Origin: Aliiroseovarius sp. S1339
GTDB lineage: Bacteria > Pseudomonadota > Alphaproteobacteria > Rhodobacterales > Rhodobacteraceae
Direction of reading: 5' to 3'
DNA length: 64,000 nucleotides
Assembly: GCF_023195695.1 (NCBI RefSeq)
Contig: NZ_JALPQG010000006.1
Location: forward strand, 124,001-188,000
Program-made: the position numbers and the translations under genes
Part shown: positions 1-8,265 of the stretch, piece by piece
How the letters are laid out: each line of letters begins with the position of its first letter
How positions within the stretch are numbered: the stretch's first letter is position 1
The notes under the pieces: generated by a model
What the model was told of the DNA's origin: nothing
Database searches by the model: none
Seen by the model: the letters and a program-made list of their open reading frames with translations, nothing else

Positions 1-1675
1 GGGGGTCGTCTTGGGCGTTGTGCCAACCAAGGACGCGTTTTCGGGCTTTGGTCATCCGGCCACGCTGATCGTGGCGCTTGTGCTGGTGGTATCGGCCGGG
101 CTGGTGCGATCTGGCGCGGTATTCCTTATCACCCGCACGATGGTTGATGCCTCGCGGTCGCTTGGGGCACATATCGCCCTTATGGGAGCCATTGGCGGCG
201 TTCTGTCGGCGTTCATGAATAACGTGGCGGCTTTGGCTCTGCTTATGCCTGTGGATGTCCAGACCGCCCGCAAGGCTGGCCGAGAGCCGGGGTTAAGCCT
301 GATGCCCCTGTCCTTTGCGACGATCCTTGGGGGCATGGTGACGCTGATCGGAACGCCACCCAACATCATCATCGCGTCCATTCGTGGCGAGGCGTTGGGC
401 GAACCCTTTCATATGTTCGACTTTGCGCCGGTTGGCGGAGTGACCGCGATTGCCGGTCTGATTTTCGTTGCCCTGATCGGCTGGCGCCTGATCCCGCAGC
501 CCGAAAACATCGAAAACGGCTCGGACCCGATGGAGGAATTCGGCCTGTATGTCGCCGAACTGGCCCTGCCCGAGGATTCGAAACATATCGGCAAGCGACT
601 GAAAGACCTGCTTGAAACGGCGGAAAAGAATGACGTCGCGATCCTTGGCCTCGTGCGGGGCGGGAAACGCCGTTATGGCACCCAGCACGCAACCAAGCTG
701 CAAGCGGGGGATGCGTTGGTGCTGGAAGCCCGGCCCGAGGCACTGGACGAATTTCGCGCAGCCCTAAGCCTGACATTCGCCGAAGCAGGCAACGAAGAAA
801 AGCTGCGCGCAGAAGGCGACGGGCTGGCAAAGATCGAAATCGTGGTGCCGGAAAACGCGCGGATCGTCGGTAAAACGGCGCAATCCGTCGGACTGAACTG
901 GCGACAACGGTCCGTCCTGCTTGGCATCTCGCGCGCGGGTAAACGGATCACCAAGCAAGTTCGCAAAACCGAAGTGCGCCCCGGCGACATCCTGCTTGTG
1001 CTTGTGCCACAGGGGTCCGAGGCCGATGTTACCGAATGGCTGGGCGGCCTGCCCTTGGCCGAACGCGGGTTGAAGGTAACGCGAGACGAAAAAGTCTGGC
1101 TCGCCATCGGCTTATTTGGCGGTGCAGTTGCCGCGGCAAGTTTCGGCCTTGTATATCTGCCCGTCGCTCTGGGACTAGTTGTCGTCGCCTACGTGTTGAC
1201 CAAGATCGTGCCCCTGTCCGAGCTGTATACCCACATCGAATGGCCGGTCGTTGTGCTTCTGGGGTCGATGATCCCACTAGGCGCGGCGCTGCAAACCTCA
1301 GGTGGCACCGAATTGATCGCCGGCGCTTTGGTCGGGATTACCGAAGGCATGCCGGCGTGGGCAGTGCTGACTGTTCTGATGATCGTTACGATGACTTTGT
1401 CGGACGTGCTGAATAACACGGCCACCACCATCGTCGCCGCCCCTGTCGGCATCCAGATGGCGCAGACCCTTGGGAAGAACCCTGACCCCTTTCTGATGGC
1501 CGTCGCTGTCGCGGCAAGCTGTGCGTTCCTGACCCCTATTGGGCATAAGAACAACACACTGATCCTTGGCCCCGGCGGATACCGGTTCGGGGACTATTGG
1601 CGCATGGGTCTGCCACTTGAGGTTCTGGTCGTCGCCGTCTCGATCCCTGCCATTCTGGTGTTCTGGCCATTGTGA
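1..1675 (+). CDS. SLC13-type permease with two TrkA-C domains (5' end outside window)
   Basis: Inner-membrane carrier of the SLC13/DASS (divalent anion:Na+ symporter) group; the substrate cannot be read from sequence. The frame is open to the window edge, so roughly the first membrane segments are missing. Visible halves each carry the family's Asn-rich hairpin: FMNNVAALALL and TLIGTPPNI in the first half, LNNTATTIVAAP and FLTPIGHKNNT in the second. Between them sit two soluble TrkA-C (RCK_C) domains at about residues 178-250 and 270-345 of the visible part. Such domains usually bind small ligands and gate transport. It ends 15 bases before the convergent paralogue at 1691-3469. Family call is firm; sulfate, dicarboxylate or another anion are all possible. 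Confidence 0.85.
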   Translation, partial: GVVLGVVPTKDAFSGFGHPATLIVALVLVVSAGLVRSGAVFLITRTMVDASRSLGAHIALMGAIGGVLSAFMNNVAALALLMPVDVQTARKAGREPGLSLMPLSFATILGGMVTLIGTPPNIIIASIRGEALGEPFHMFDFAPVGGVTAIAGLIFVALIGWRLIPQPENIENGSDPMEEFGLYVAELALPEDSKHIGKRLKDLLETAEKNDVAILGLVRGGKRRYGTQHATKLQAGDALVLEARPEALDEFRAALSLTFAEAGNEEKLRAEGDGLAKIEIVVPENARIVGKTAQSVGLNWRQRSVLLGISRAGKRITKQVRKTEVRPGDILLVLVPQGSEADVTEWLGGLPLAERGLKVTRDEKVWLAIGLFGGAVAAASFGLVYLPVALGLVVVAYVLTKIVPLSELYTHIEWPVVVLLGSMIPLGAALQTSGGTELIAGALVGITEGMPAWAVLTVLMIVTMTLSDVLNNTATTIVAAPVGIQMAQTLGKNPDPFLMAVAVAASCAFLTPIGHKNNTLILGPGGYRFGDYWRMGLPLEVLVVAVSIPAILVFWPL

Positions 1676-1688
1676 TCCGCGCGGGATC
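1674..1688. terminator. Weak hairpin between convergent permeases
   Basis: GATCC-GCGCG-GGATC forms a perfect 5-base-pair stem in the 15-base gap between two convergent genes. There is no T-run on either strand, so termination is only suggested by position. Confidence 0.25.
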
Positions 1689-1690
1689 GC

Positions 1691-3469
1691 CTAGAGCGGC
1701 CAGATGAATGGGATCAGAGCGGAGGCAAGAAGCCCAACCGACAAGTTCAGCGGAATACCCACCTTTAAGAAATCCGAAAACTTATACCCCCCCGGACCAT
1801 AGACCAGCGTGTTCGTCTGATACCCGATGGGCGTGGCGAAACTGGCCGAGGCTGCCACCATCACAGCCACCACCAATGGCCGCGGGTCCAACCCCAACGC
1901 GTTGGCAAGACCGATTGCAATCGGCGTCACAACCACGGCGACCGCATTGTTTGACACAAGCTCGGTCAGGACAGAGGTTAGCAAGTAGATCGCCCAGATG
2001 ATCAGGAACGGAGGCAGGTTGCCCAAAAGGGGCGCGACCCCTTCGGCGATCAGGCGGACAGCGCCAGAGTTTTCCAACCCGGCCCCGATGGCCAACATCG
2101 AAAAGATCAGAACAAGAAGGCGGCCATCGACCGACCCGAACGCCTCGTCCGCGTCGATGCACCGGGTCAGCAGGATCAACGCCACAGCAAGAATGGCCAG
2201 AAAGAAGATCGGGGCGACACCAAAACCCGCCAGAACCACCAACCCGACCAGCGCGCCAATGGCGATGGGCGCATGGCTGCGGCGATATTCACGCCCGGAT
2301 GGTCGTGAGACATCCAGCAAGTTCATATCCTGCGCCAGCCTGTGAATATCCTCCGGCGCGCCTTCCAGCAGCAGGGTGTCACCAACGCGAACCACCAGAT
2401 CGTCAAGCTGGCGCCCGATATTCTGGTTTTTCCGGTGCACGGCCAAGGGATAAACACCATAACGGCGGCGCAAACGCATCCGCCCCAACTGTTTTCCGAC
2501 CATCCCGCAATCGGGGGTAATCAACACTTCAACCGTGGTCGTTTCGACCGCTGACACCTGATCAACACGTTTCAGGCTTTTGTCGCGTTGCAGGCTAAGA
2601 AGCTCGGTCATGGCTGTGCGCAGAACGACGCGGTCGCCGACCTGCAATGTCACACCTTCCAGATTGCGCCGCAGTGAAGCGTCGCCGCGGATCAAATCGA
2701 CCAACCGCACGCCGTCGCGTTTGAACAGCTGCACGCCATTCACCTCGCGCCCGATCAAGTTGCTGTCCGGCGGGACAACAGCCTCGGTAAAGAATTTCTT
2801 GCGAGATCGGTCCGACAACAGCGTCGCCATGCTGTCGCGGTCTGGCAGAATCTTGGGGGCGATGAAGTAGATATAGAACATGCCCCAAGCAACCAGAGCG
2901 ATGCCCAAAGGCGTGACCTCGAAGATCGTGAACGGCTCAAGCCCATTGGCGCGCGCCACACCATCGACCAGCAAGTTGGTGGATGTCCCGATCAGCGTCA
3001 GTGTGCCACCTAAAATCGCACCATAACTCAGCGGGATCAGCAATTTCGACGCCGAGCTGCCAATCTTTTTGGCAAGCTGTACAAAGACCGGAATCATCAC
3101 GACCACCACCGGAGTATTGGACACGAAGGCGGACGCGACTACCACAAATCCCATCAAAGCCGACAGGGCCATGACAGGATTTTTCTCGGCCCGCCGTTCC
3201 GCAATCTGGGTAAACCAATGAAGCGCGCCGGTGCGCACCAAGCCCCCCATGACGATAAACATGGCGGCAATGGTCCACGGAGCGGGGTTGGACAGAACCG
3301 CCAGACCCTGTTCATAGTTCAGAATTCCGGTAATCAGCATGATCGCCACGCCGCCGACCGCCACGACCTCGGTCGGGAATGTCTCGCGCAGAAACATCAC
3401 AAACATTCCAAAGACGACAAACAGCGACAGAACTGCCAGCATCGTATCGCCGAATTCAAAAAGACCCAT
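1691..3469 (-). CDS. SLC13-type permease with two TrkA-C domains
   Basis: Complete 592-residue relative of the neighbouring permease. Membrane half one spans about residues 10-205 (FVSNTPVVVVM, TLIGTSTNLLV). Two TrkA-C domains lie at about 228-300 and 308-388. Half two follows (LVSNNAVAVVVTP, FATPIGYQTNT). This is the SLC13/CitT-like anion symporter layout with RCK_C regulatory inserts. The ATG at 3469 is preceded by GGGGAC at ribosome-binding distance and begins just before the first hydrophobic segment. Monocistronic by appearance. Substrate unknown; a sulfate or dicarboxylate carrier would be the usual guess. Confidence 0.87.
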   Translation of the reverse strand: MGLFEFGDTMLAVLSLFVVFGMFVMFLRETFPTEVVAVGGVAIMLITGILNYEQGLAVLSNPAPWTIAAMFIVMGGLVRTGALHWFTQIAERRAEKNPVMALSALMGFVVVASAFVSNTPVVVVMIPVFVQLAKKIGSSASKLLIPLSYGAILGGTLTLIGTSTNLLVDGVARANGLEPFTIFEVTPLGIALVAWGMFYIYFIAPKILPDRDSMATLLSDRSRKKFFTEAVVPPDSNLIGREVNGVQLFKRDGVRLVDLIRGDASLRRNLEGVTLQVGDRVVLRTAMTELLSLQRDKSLKRVDQVSAVETTTVEVLITPDCGMVGKQLGRMRLRRRYGVYPLAVHRKNQNIGRQLDDLVVRVGDTLLLEGAPEDIHRLAQDMNLLDVSRPSGREYRRSHAPIAIGALVGLVVLAGFGVAPIFFLAILAVALILLTRCIDADEAFGSVDGRLLVLIFSMLAIGAGLENSGAVRLIAEGVAPLLGNLPPFLIIWAIYLLTSVLTELVSNNAVAVVVTPIAIGLANALGLDPRPLVVAVMVAASASFATPIGYQTNTLVYGPGGYKFSDFLKVGIPLNLSVGLLASALIPFIWPL

Positions 3470-3606
3470 CAGTTGTCCCCGTCAGGTTCATCACGACAGT
3501 CTTGCCCGGTGTGGACGCAGTCGGCAAGCGTGGTTTTTCGCAGGCTATGTGCTTTGCTGAATTAGATAGGGGGCAAGAACGGTGGCCGCACGCCCGACAG
3601 ATCGGG

Positions 3607-4431
3607 TTAGCCGTGGTCTAACGGTGTCGATTGCGCCAGTCGTCCGCCCTCGCGGATCATCTGAACACGCGTGGCCTTGCCGGTCCGATCATCGGTTTCG
3701 ATAAAAAGCCCCGACAACGTCGCCTCGCCCGCCGCGGGGGTGAACCGCGATTTTGACATACCGGTAATGAAACGGCGCATTGGTTCTTCTTTCTGCATCC
3801 CGATCACGCTGTCATAGTCGCCGCACATCCCCGCATCTGATTGAAACGCCGTGCCTTTTGGCAGAATCTGGGCGTCTGCTGTCGGGATGTGCGTGTGTGT
3901 GCCAACCACAATGCTGGCGCGCCCGTCGCACCAATGACCCATTCCCATCTTCTCGGACGTCGCTTCACAATGGATATCGACCAGCGTTGCCTGAACCGCG
4001 CCGCCAAGAGGGTGCCGCTTCAGAACCGCGTCGACGGCAGAAAACGGGTCGTCAAATGGCCGCTTCATGAAAACCTGACCCAGCGCCTGCATCACAAGGA
4101 TCTTGCGCCCACGCGCATCTGTAAAGACCCGCGCGCCCGTTCCTGGACAATCTTTCGCATAGTTCAGCGGGCGGATAATCCGAGGCTCCTGTTCGCAGAA
4201 TGTCAGCATCTCACGTTGGTCAAACGCATGATCACCAAGCGTGATCACGTCCGCGCCAGCCTCAAGAAACGTACGTGCGTGGGCGGCGGTCAGGCCCGCC
4301 CCGCCGGTTGCGTTTTCGCCGTTTACCACAACGAAATCCAGCTTCCACGCCTCGCGCAGCGCTTTCAGCCGCTCGGTCACAGCACGTCGGCCAGCGCGCC
4401 CCATAATGTCGCCAAGAAAAAGTATCTTCAT
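3607..4431 (-). CDS. TIGR00282 (YmdB-like) metallophosphoesterase
   Basis: 274-residue member of the TIGR00282/YmdB calcineurin-like phosphoesterase family. Relatives hydrolyse 2',3'-cyclic nucleotides in vitro and affect RNA metabolism. Metal-ligand motifs are seen: ILFLGDIMGRAGR at the start, VVNGENATGG near residue 45, LGDHAFDQ near 75, and GTHTHIPTADAQ near 180. The start is placed at the ATG at 4431, directly before MKILFLGD; twelve extra upstream codons are possible but break the family alignment. It lies 51 bases downstream of ygfA, the order seen in many alphaproteobacteria, so co-transcription with mgtE-ygfA is likely. Confidence 0.88.
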   Translation of the reverse strand: MKILFLGDIMGRAGRRAVTERLKALREAWKLDFVVVNGENATGGAGLTAAHARTFLEAGADVITLGDHAFDQREMLTFCEQEPRIIRPLNYAKDCPGTGARVFTDARGRKILVMQALGQVFMKRPFDDPFSAVDAVLKRHPLGGAVQATLVDIHCEATSEKMGMGHWCDGRASIVVGTHTHIPTADAQILPKGTAFQSDAGMCGDYDSVIGMQKEEPMRRFITGMSKSRFTPAAGEATLSGLFIETDDRTGKATRVQMIREGGRLAQSTPLDHG

Positions 4432-4482
4432 GGCCCAAGCCCTAGGACGGAAAAGCAAAAAGGGCAAGTCAAAGCGTTTGGG

Positions 4483-5052
4483 TCAGACCCAATGCACGCC
4501 GCTATCAGTGACGATGGCATCCAGCCGCTGATCGGTTGGCTCTAACGGAACCGCCTCGACCTCTTGCGCACTGTATGCGTAACCGATGGCCAGAGTGGGG
4601 CGTTTGGCGCGCAGCCCTTCCAGCGTGCGGTCATAGAAGCCGCCGCCATACCCCAAACGCCCGCCTTTACGGTCAAACGCCAACAAGGGCACAATCAGAA
4701 CTTCCGGGTCGACGAATTCAAGCTTTGCAGGAATGTAGGCACCAAATGCGCCCTCGGCCATCTCGCAATCTGGTGTCCATAGGGCAAAGCGCAATGGCTG
4801 GCCCAGCTTTCCAATCACCGGAACGCAAACCGGCCCATATGCAGCCATGGCCGCCATTACCGGCACGGGGGTTATTTCTGTGCGGATCGGCATGTAGCCG
4901 GACAGCACCTTGCCCTTATGCTGGGTCACAATCGACAACAGATGCGCAACACCAGCGGCAGACCGTGCCTCCCCATGCGCCTCTTTACGGCGTGCAAACG
5001 CGGCCTTGCGAGCTACCGCTTTCGTTTCCTTTAGGTCGTTCTGGTCGTTCAT
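4483..5052 (-). CDS. ygfA: 5-formyltetrahydrofolate cyclo-ligase
   Basis: 189-residue ATP-dependent enzyme that converts 5-formyl-THF to 5,10-methenyl-THF, clearing an inhibitory folate. The N-terminal basic segment (KAFARRKEAH-type), the central VPVIGKLGQPLRF region and the C-terminal GGRLGYGGGFYDRTL glycine motif match the MTHFS family. The ATG at 5052 shares one base with the mgtE stop (TGATG), indicating translational coupling; an in-frame TTG one codon upstream is less likely. Many proteobacteria place the 6S RNA gene beside this gene, but the overlap leaves no room for it here. Confidence 0.92.
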   Translation of the reverse strand: MNDQNDLKETKAVARKAAFARRKEAHGEARSAAGVAHLLSIVTQHKGKVLSGYMPIRTEITPVPVMAAMAAYGPVCVPVIGKLGQPLRFALWTPDCEMAEGAFGAYIPAKLEFVDPEVLIVPLLAFDRKGGRLGYGGGFYDRTLEGLRAKRPTLAIGYAYSAQEVEAVPLEPTDQRLDAIVTDSGVHWV

Positions 5053-6434
5053 CAAAGAAGCATCACCGCTGCAAGTCCGAGAAAGGCAAAGAAGCCCACA
5101 ACATCCGTGACCGTGGTCACAAACGCCCCCGAGGCAAGCGCGGGGTCGATATCAAGGCGTTCCAACACAACCGGAATGATAACGCCCGCCAGCCCCGCCA
5201 CCACCAAATTCACGACCATCGCAATGGCGATCACGACGCCAAGTACGGGCGTTCCAAACCAAACCACGCCGACGATCCCCATGACGACCGCAAAGATAAG
5301 CCCGTTGATCAGCCCGACGGCGGCCTCACGACGGATCACCCGCCAGACGTTCGCCGAGGTCAGGTCTTTCGTGGCCAGTGATCGCACCGCGACGGTCAGC
5401 GACTGGGTACCTGCATTGCCCCCCATTGAGGCCACGATTGGCATCAACACCGCCAGCGCCACAAACTGCGCTATCACTTCCTCAAACTGCGCAATCACCA
5501 GTGAGGCCAAAATCGCCGTCACAAGGTTAACCGCCAACCACGGAAAGCGGCGTTTGGTGGTGTCTATCACACGGTCTGACAGGCTGCTTTCGCCAACCCC
5601 AGCCAGACGCATAATGTCTTCTTCATGTTCTTCATCCAGAATGACCATCGCGTCGTCGATGGTGATCACACCGACAAGGCGGTCATCTGCATCGACAACG
5701 GGCGCTGAAATCAGGTGATATTGGTTGAACGCATAGGCCACTTCGCCTTCGTCCTGCAGAACCGGGATGGTGCGGAAGCTTTCTTCCGCAATCTCGGTCA
5801 TCTTGACGCTGCGCGCGCTGCCCATCAGTCGGCCCAGCGTGACATATCCGGTTGGGCGCATTCGCGGGTCGACGAGGATGACGTGATAAAACGTCTCGGG
5901 CAGGTCATCTTGATCTCGCAGGAAATCAATAGTTTGCCCAACATTCCAATATTCCGGCGCAACCACGAGTTCGCGCTGCATCAAGCGGCCAGCGGATTCC
6001 ACGGGATAGGACAGTGATTGTTCGACAACGACCCGGTCGTCGTCATCCAGCGCGCCCAGAACCGCCTCGGTCTGCGGCGCGTCAAGGTCTTCGATCAGGT
6101 CGACAACGTCGTCGGTTTCCAGATCACGGACGGCTTCCGCCAGCACGTCGGGCAACATCGCGCCGACGATCTCTTCGCGCAGGCCTTCGTCAAGTTCTGA
6201 CAGGATTTCGCCGTCAAGTTCTCGCCCATATAGGCGCACTAATGCGACGCGTTCTTCGTGGCCCAACTGTTCCAGAAGGTCGGCAATGTCAGCCGCGTGC
6301 ACCGGTTCCAAAGCCTGAACCAGGGCGTCTGCATCTTCGGCTTCCAAGGCTGCAAGAACTGGTTGGAACACGTCCTTATCCAGTTCGTAGTCACCTTCTT
6401 CGGGCGCATCGTCGCTTAGTTGATCGTCCAGCAT
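5052..6434 (-). CDS. mgtE: Magnesium transporter MgtE
   Basis: 460-residue Mg2+ channel/transporter. Residues about 1-130 form the acidic MgtE N domain (superhelical, LEAEDADALVQAL). Two CBS domains follow at about 145-265. The last 175 residues hold five membrane helices with the pore signature PIVASMGGNAGTQS. Known MgtE proteins close when the cytosolic domains bind Mg2+. The ATG at 6434 has GGAGGG about 10 bases upstream and leaves a normal family length; an extension of 26 codons has no support. It heads the mgtE-ygfA-TIGR00282 run. Confidence 0.95.
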   Translation of the reverse strand: MLDDQLSDDAPEEGDYELDKDVFQPVLAALEAEDADALVQALEPVHAADIADLLEQLGHEERVALVRLYGRELDGEILSELDEGLREEIVGAMLPDVLAEAVRDLETDDVVDLIEDLDAPQTEAVLGALDDDDRVVVEQSLSYPVESAGRLMQRELVVAPEYWNVGQTIDFLRDQDDLPETFYHVILVDPRMRPTGYVTLGRLMGSARSVKMTEIAEESFRTIPVLQDEGEVAYAFNQYHLISAPVVDADDRLVGVITIDDAMVILDEEHEEDIMRLAGVGESSLSDRVIDTTKRRFPWLAVNLVTAILASLVIAQFEEVIAQFVALAVLMPIVASMGGNAGTQSLTVAVRSLATKDLTSANVWRVIRREAAVGLINGLIFAVVMGIVGVVWFGTPVLGVVIAIAMVVNLVVAGLAGVIIPVVLERLDIDPALASGAFVTTVTDVVGFFAFLGLAAVMLL

Positions 6435-6562
6435 CACGCGGCCCTCCGGGTTGGTCAGCGCGAACATAGGACAAGGTGGACACCAATGGAACCGCAAGAA
6501 ACCCATTGCCACGCTAAATCTCGGGTCATAGTCTGGCCGCTGGCTTTCAAGCGAGGCAAGAA

Positions 6563-7849
6563 ATGGACCTTCTTCTGGGACAGACGATCAGTTTTTCGGC
6601 GGACCCGTTCAAGCGACCGTTGGCGGACTGCGTTAAGCATGAACGGTGCGGTGGCCTGGTGATCGAAAATGGCAAGATTGCGGATATCGGGACGGCAGAC
6701 AATCTGCGGGCTAAATATCCGCAAGCACGCATTACGAACTATGGTGATGCGTTGATTTCGCCCGGCTTTGTCGACGCCCATGTTCACTATCCGCAGACGG
6801 CCATTATCGCCTCTTGGGGCAAGCGGCTGATCGACTGGTTGAACAGCTATACCTTTCCCGAAGAAAGCCGGTTTGGCGACGCGAACCATGCAACCGAAAT
6901 CGCCGAGACCTATTTCGACCTTGTCACCGCGTCCGGCACCACGACCACGGTCAGCTATTGCACCATCCACCCCGAAAGCGTCGAGGCCTATTTCACGGCG
7001 GCTTCAAAGCGTGGATTACGGGTTCTGGGCGGCAAGACCTGCATGGATCGCAACGCGCCGGACAACCTGCAAGACACGGCCCAAAGCGCCTATGACGACA
7101 GCAAGGCGCTGCTTGAGCGTTGGCACGGACAGGATCGCTTGTCTTACGTGATCACGCCGCGGTTTGCGCCGACATCAACGCCCGAGCAGTTGGAGGCGCT
7201 TGGCGCTTTGTGGGCGGAAAACCCTGACCTTCTGATGCAAACCCATATCAGCGAACAGCATGAAGAAATCGCGTGGGTCGCCGACCTGTTCCCGGATGCG
7301 AAAGACTATCTGGACGTCTACGAACGCTTTGGTCTTTTGGGTCCCGGCGCGCTTCTGGGGCACGCCATCCACCTGACCGACCGCGAACGCGACCGCATTC
7401 GCGAAGTGGACGCCAGCTTGATCCACTGCCCGACCTCGAACATGTTCATCGGCTCTGGGCTGTTTGATATGGATGGTTTGATGGAACAGGGGCACCGTAT
7501 CGGCCTTGCGACCGATACGGGCGGAGGGTCGTCCTTTTCCATGCTGCGCACAATGGCGGCAGCTTATGAGGTGGGCCAGTTGAGCGGCCATCCACTGCAC
7601 CCGGCGCAGCTGTGGTGGCTGGCAACCGAAGGATCGGCGCGTGCGATCCGCATGCACGACAAGATCGGCACTCTTGCACCGGGAACCGAAGCAGACCTTG
7701 CGGTGATCGACCTGGCTTCGACACCAGCCATCGCCCAGCGCACAGCGCGCGCCGGGGATATTTGGCAAGCGATCTTCCCCACCATTATGATGGGTGATGA
7801 TCGGGCGATCAAAGCCGTCTGGACCAACGGCAAATGTCTTAAAAGCTGA
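6563..7849 (+). CDS. guaD: Guanine deaminase
   Basis: 428-residue zinc amidohydrolase converting guanine to xanthine plus ammonia. Metal-binding PGFVDAHVHYPQ lies near residue 70, TQTHISEQ near 224, LGHAIHL near 265, HCPTSNMFIG near 288 and the catalytic-Asp segment ATDTGGGSS near 315. The guaD-type stretch IIASWGKRLIDWLN follows the first motif. GAGG sits six bases before the ATG. Its 3' end overlaps the convergent small membrane gene by 11 bases. With the 8-oxoguanine deaminase at 8266-9597 it makes a purine-base deamination neighbourhood; xanthine dehydrogenase genes are not in the window. Confidence 0.94.
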   Translation: MDLLLGQTISFSADPFKRPLADCVKHERCGGLVIENGKIADIGTADNLRAKYPQARITNYGDALISPGFVDAHVHYPQTAIIASWGKRLIDWLNSYTFPEESRFGDANHATEIAETYFDLVTASGTTTTVSYCTIHPESVEAYFTAASKRGLRVLGGKTCMDRNAPDNLQDTAQSAYDDSKALLERWHGQDRLSYVITPRFAPTSTPEQLEALGALWAENPDLLMQTHISEQHEEIAWVADLFPDAKDYLDVYERFGLLGPGALLGHAIHLTDRERDRIREVDASLIHCPTSNMFIGSGLFDMDGLMEQGHRIGLATDTGGGSSFSMLRTMAAAYEVGQLSGHPLHPAQLWWLATEGSARAIRMHDKIGTLAPGTEADLAVIDLASTPAIAQRTARAGDIWQAIFPTIMMGDDRAIKAVWTNGKCLKS

Positions 7850-8150
7850 CCAGGGCCACGCCGAACAGAACAAATACCGCTCCGGCCATTTCCTGCCGTG
7901 ACAGGCCTTCGCCAATGACGAAGGCATAGGCCAGCACCAGAAGGGATTCGGTGGCGATGATCGCGATATAGGCCAGCCCAAGCTCGACCTGCCTTAACAA
8001 CAGCACTTCGGACACAACAGTGCCCGCCAGAACGGCGACAAGAAGCGCAAGCGGTAACAGTGCGAAACCATACGAAAAATGTTTCATCAAAACGGTCGAG
8101 ACGCCGTAACCAAGCGCCGCAGCCAGTGCTAAAAATGTTTTGTCACTCAT
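7839..8150 (-). CDS. Small four-helix SMR/DMT-like membrane protein
   Basis: 103 residues with four predicted membrane segments, the size and shape of small multidrug resistance (SMR) or half-size drug/metabolite transporters. The C-terminal part (AYAFVIGEGLSRQEMAG followed by a glycine-rich last helix) resembles the SMR pattern of a Glu before the last helix. The first helix lacks the Glu that SMR pumps use for substrate coupling, so transport chemistry may differ. ATG at 8150 is chosen over one four codons upstream. It lies between two purine deaminase genes, 115 bases downstream of 8-oxoguanine deaminase on the same strand. Function not known. Confidence 0.6.
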   Translation of the reverse strand: MSDKTFLALAAALGYGVSTVLMKHFSYGFALLPLALLVAVLAGTVVSEVLLLRQVELGLAYIAIIATESLLVLAYAFVIGEGLSRQEMAGAVFVLFGVALVSF

Positions 8151-8201
8151 TACGGAAAGCATGGGGGACCCATCCTTCCTGCGGTAATATCCGCATGTGA
8201 G

Positions 8202-8218
8202 AGGTTTAAAATAAACCT
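8202..8218. promoter_or_regulatory. Perfect inverted repeat upstream of the small membrane gene
   Basis: AGGTTTA-AAA-TAAACCT is a 7+3+7 perfect inverted repeat, 52 bases upstream of the ATG at 8150 and downstream of the 8-oxoguanine deaminase stop. No T-run follows on the minus strand, so an operator is more likely than a terminator. The binding protein is unknown. A second short repeat, GCGG-TAATAT-CCGC, lies at 8181-8194. Confidence 0.35.
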
Positions 8219-8265
8219 TACATTAACAGATTTTGCCGCTTCCTCAAAATGCCCCTGTCAGCACC

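Noticed and set aside
4432-4482. 6S RNA gene (ssrS) beside ygfA
   Set aside because: The gap downstream of ygfA is only 51 bases and mgtE overlaps its start, so there is no space for the RNA.
8181-8194. GCGG-TAATAT-CCGC as a second operator
   Set aside because: Four-base arms are too short in GC-rich DNA to mean much alone.
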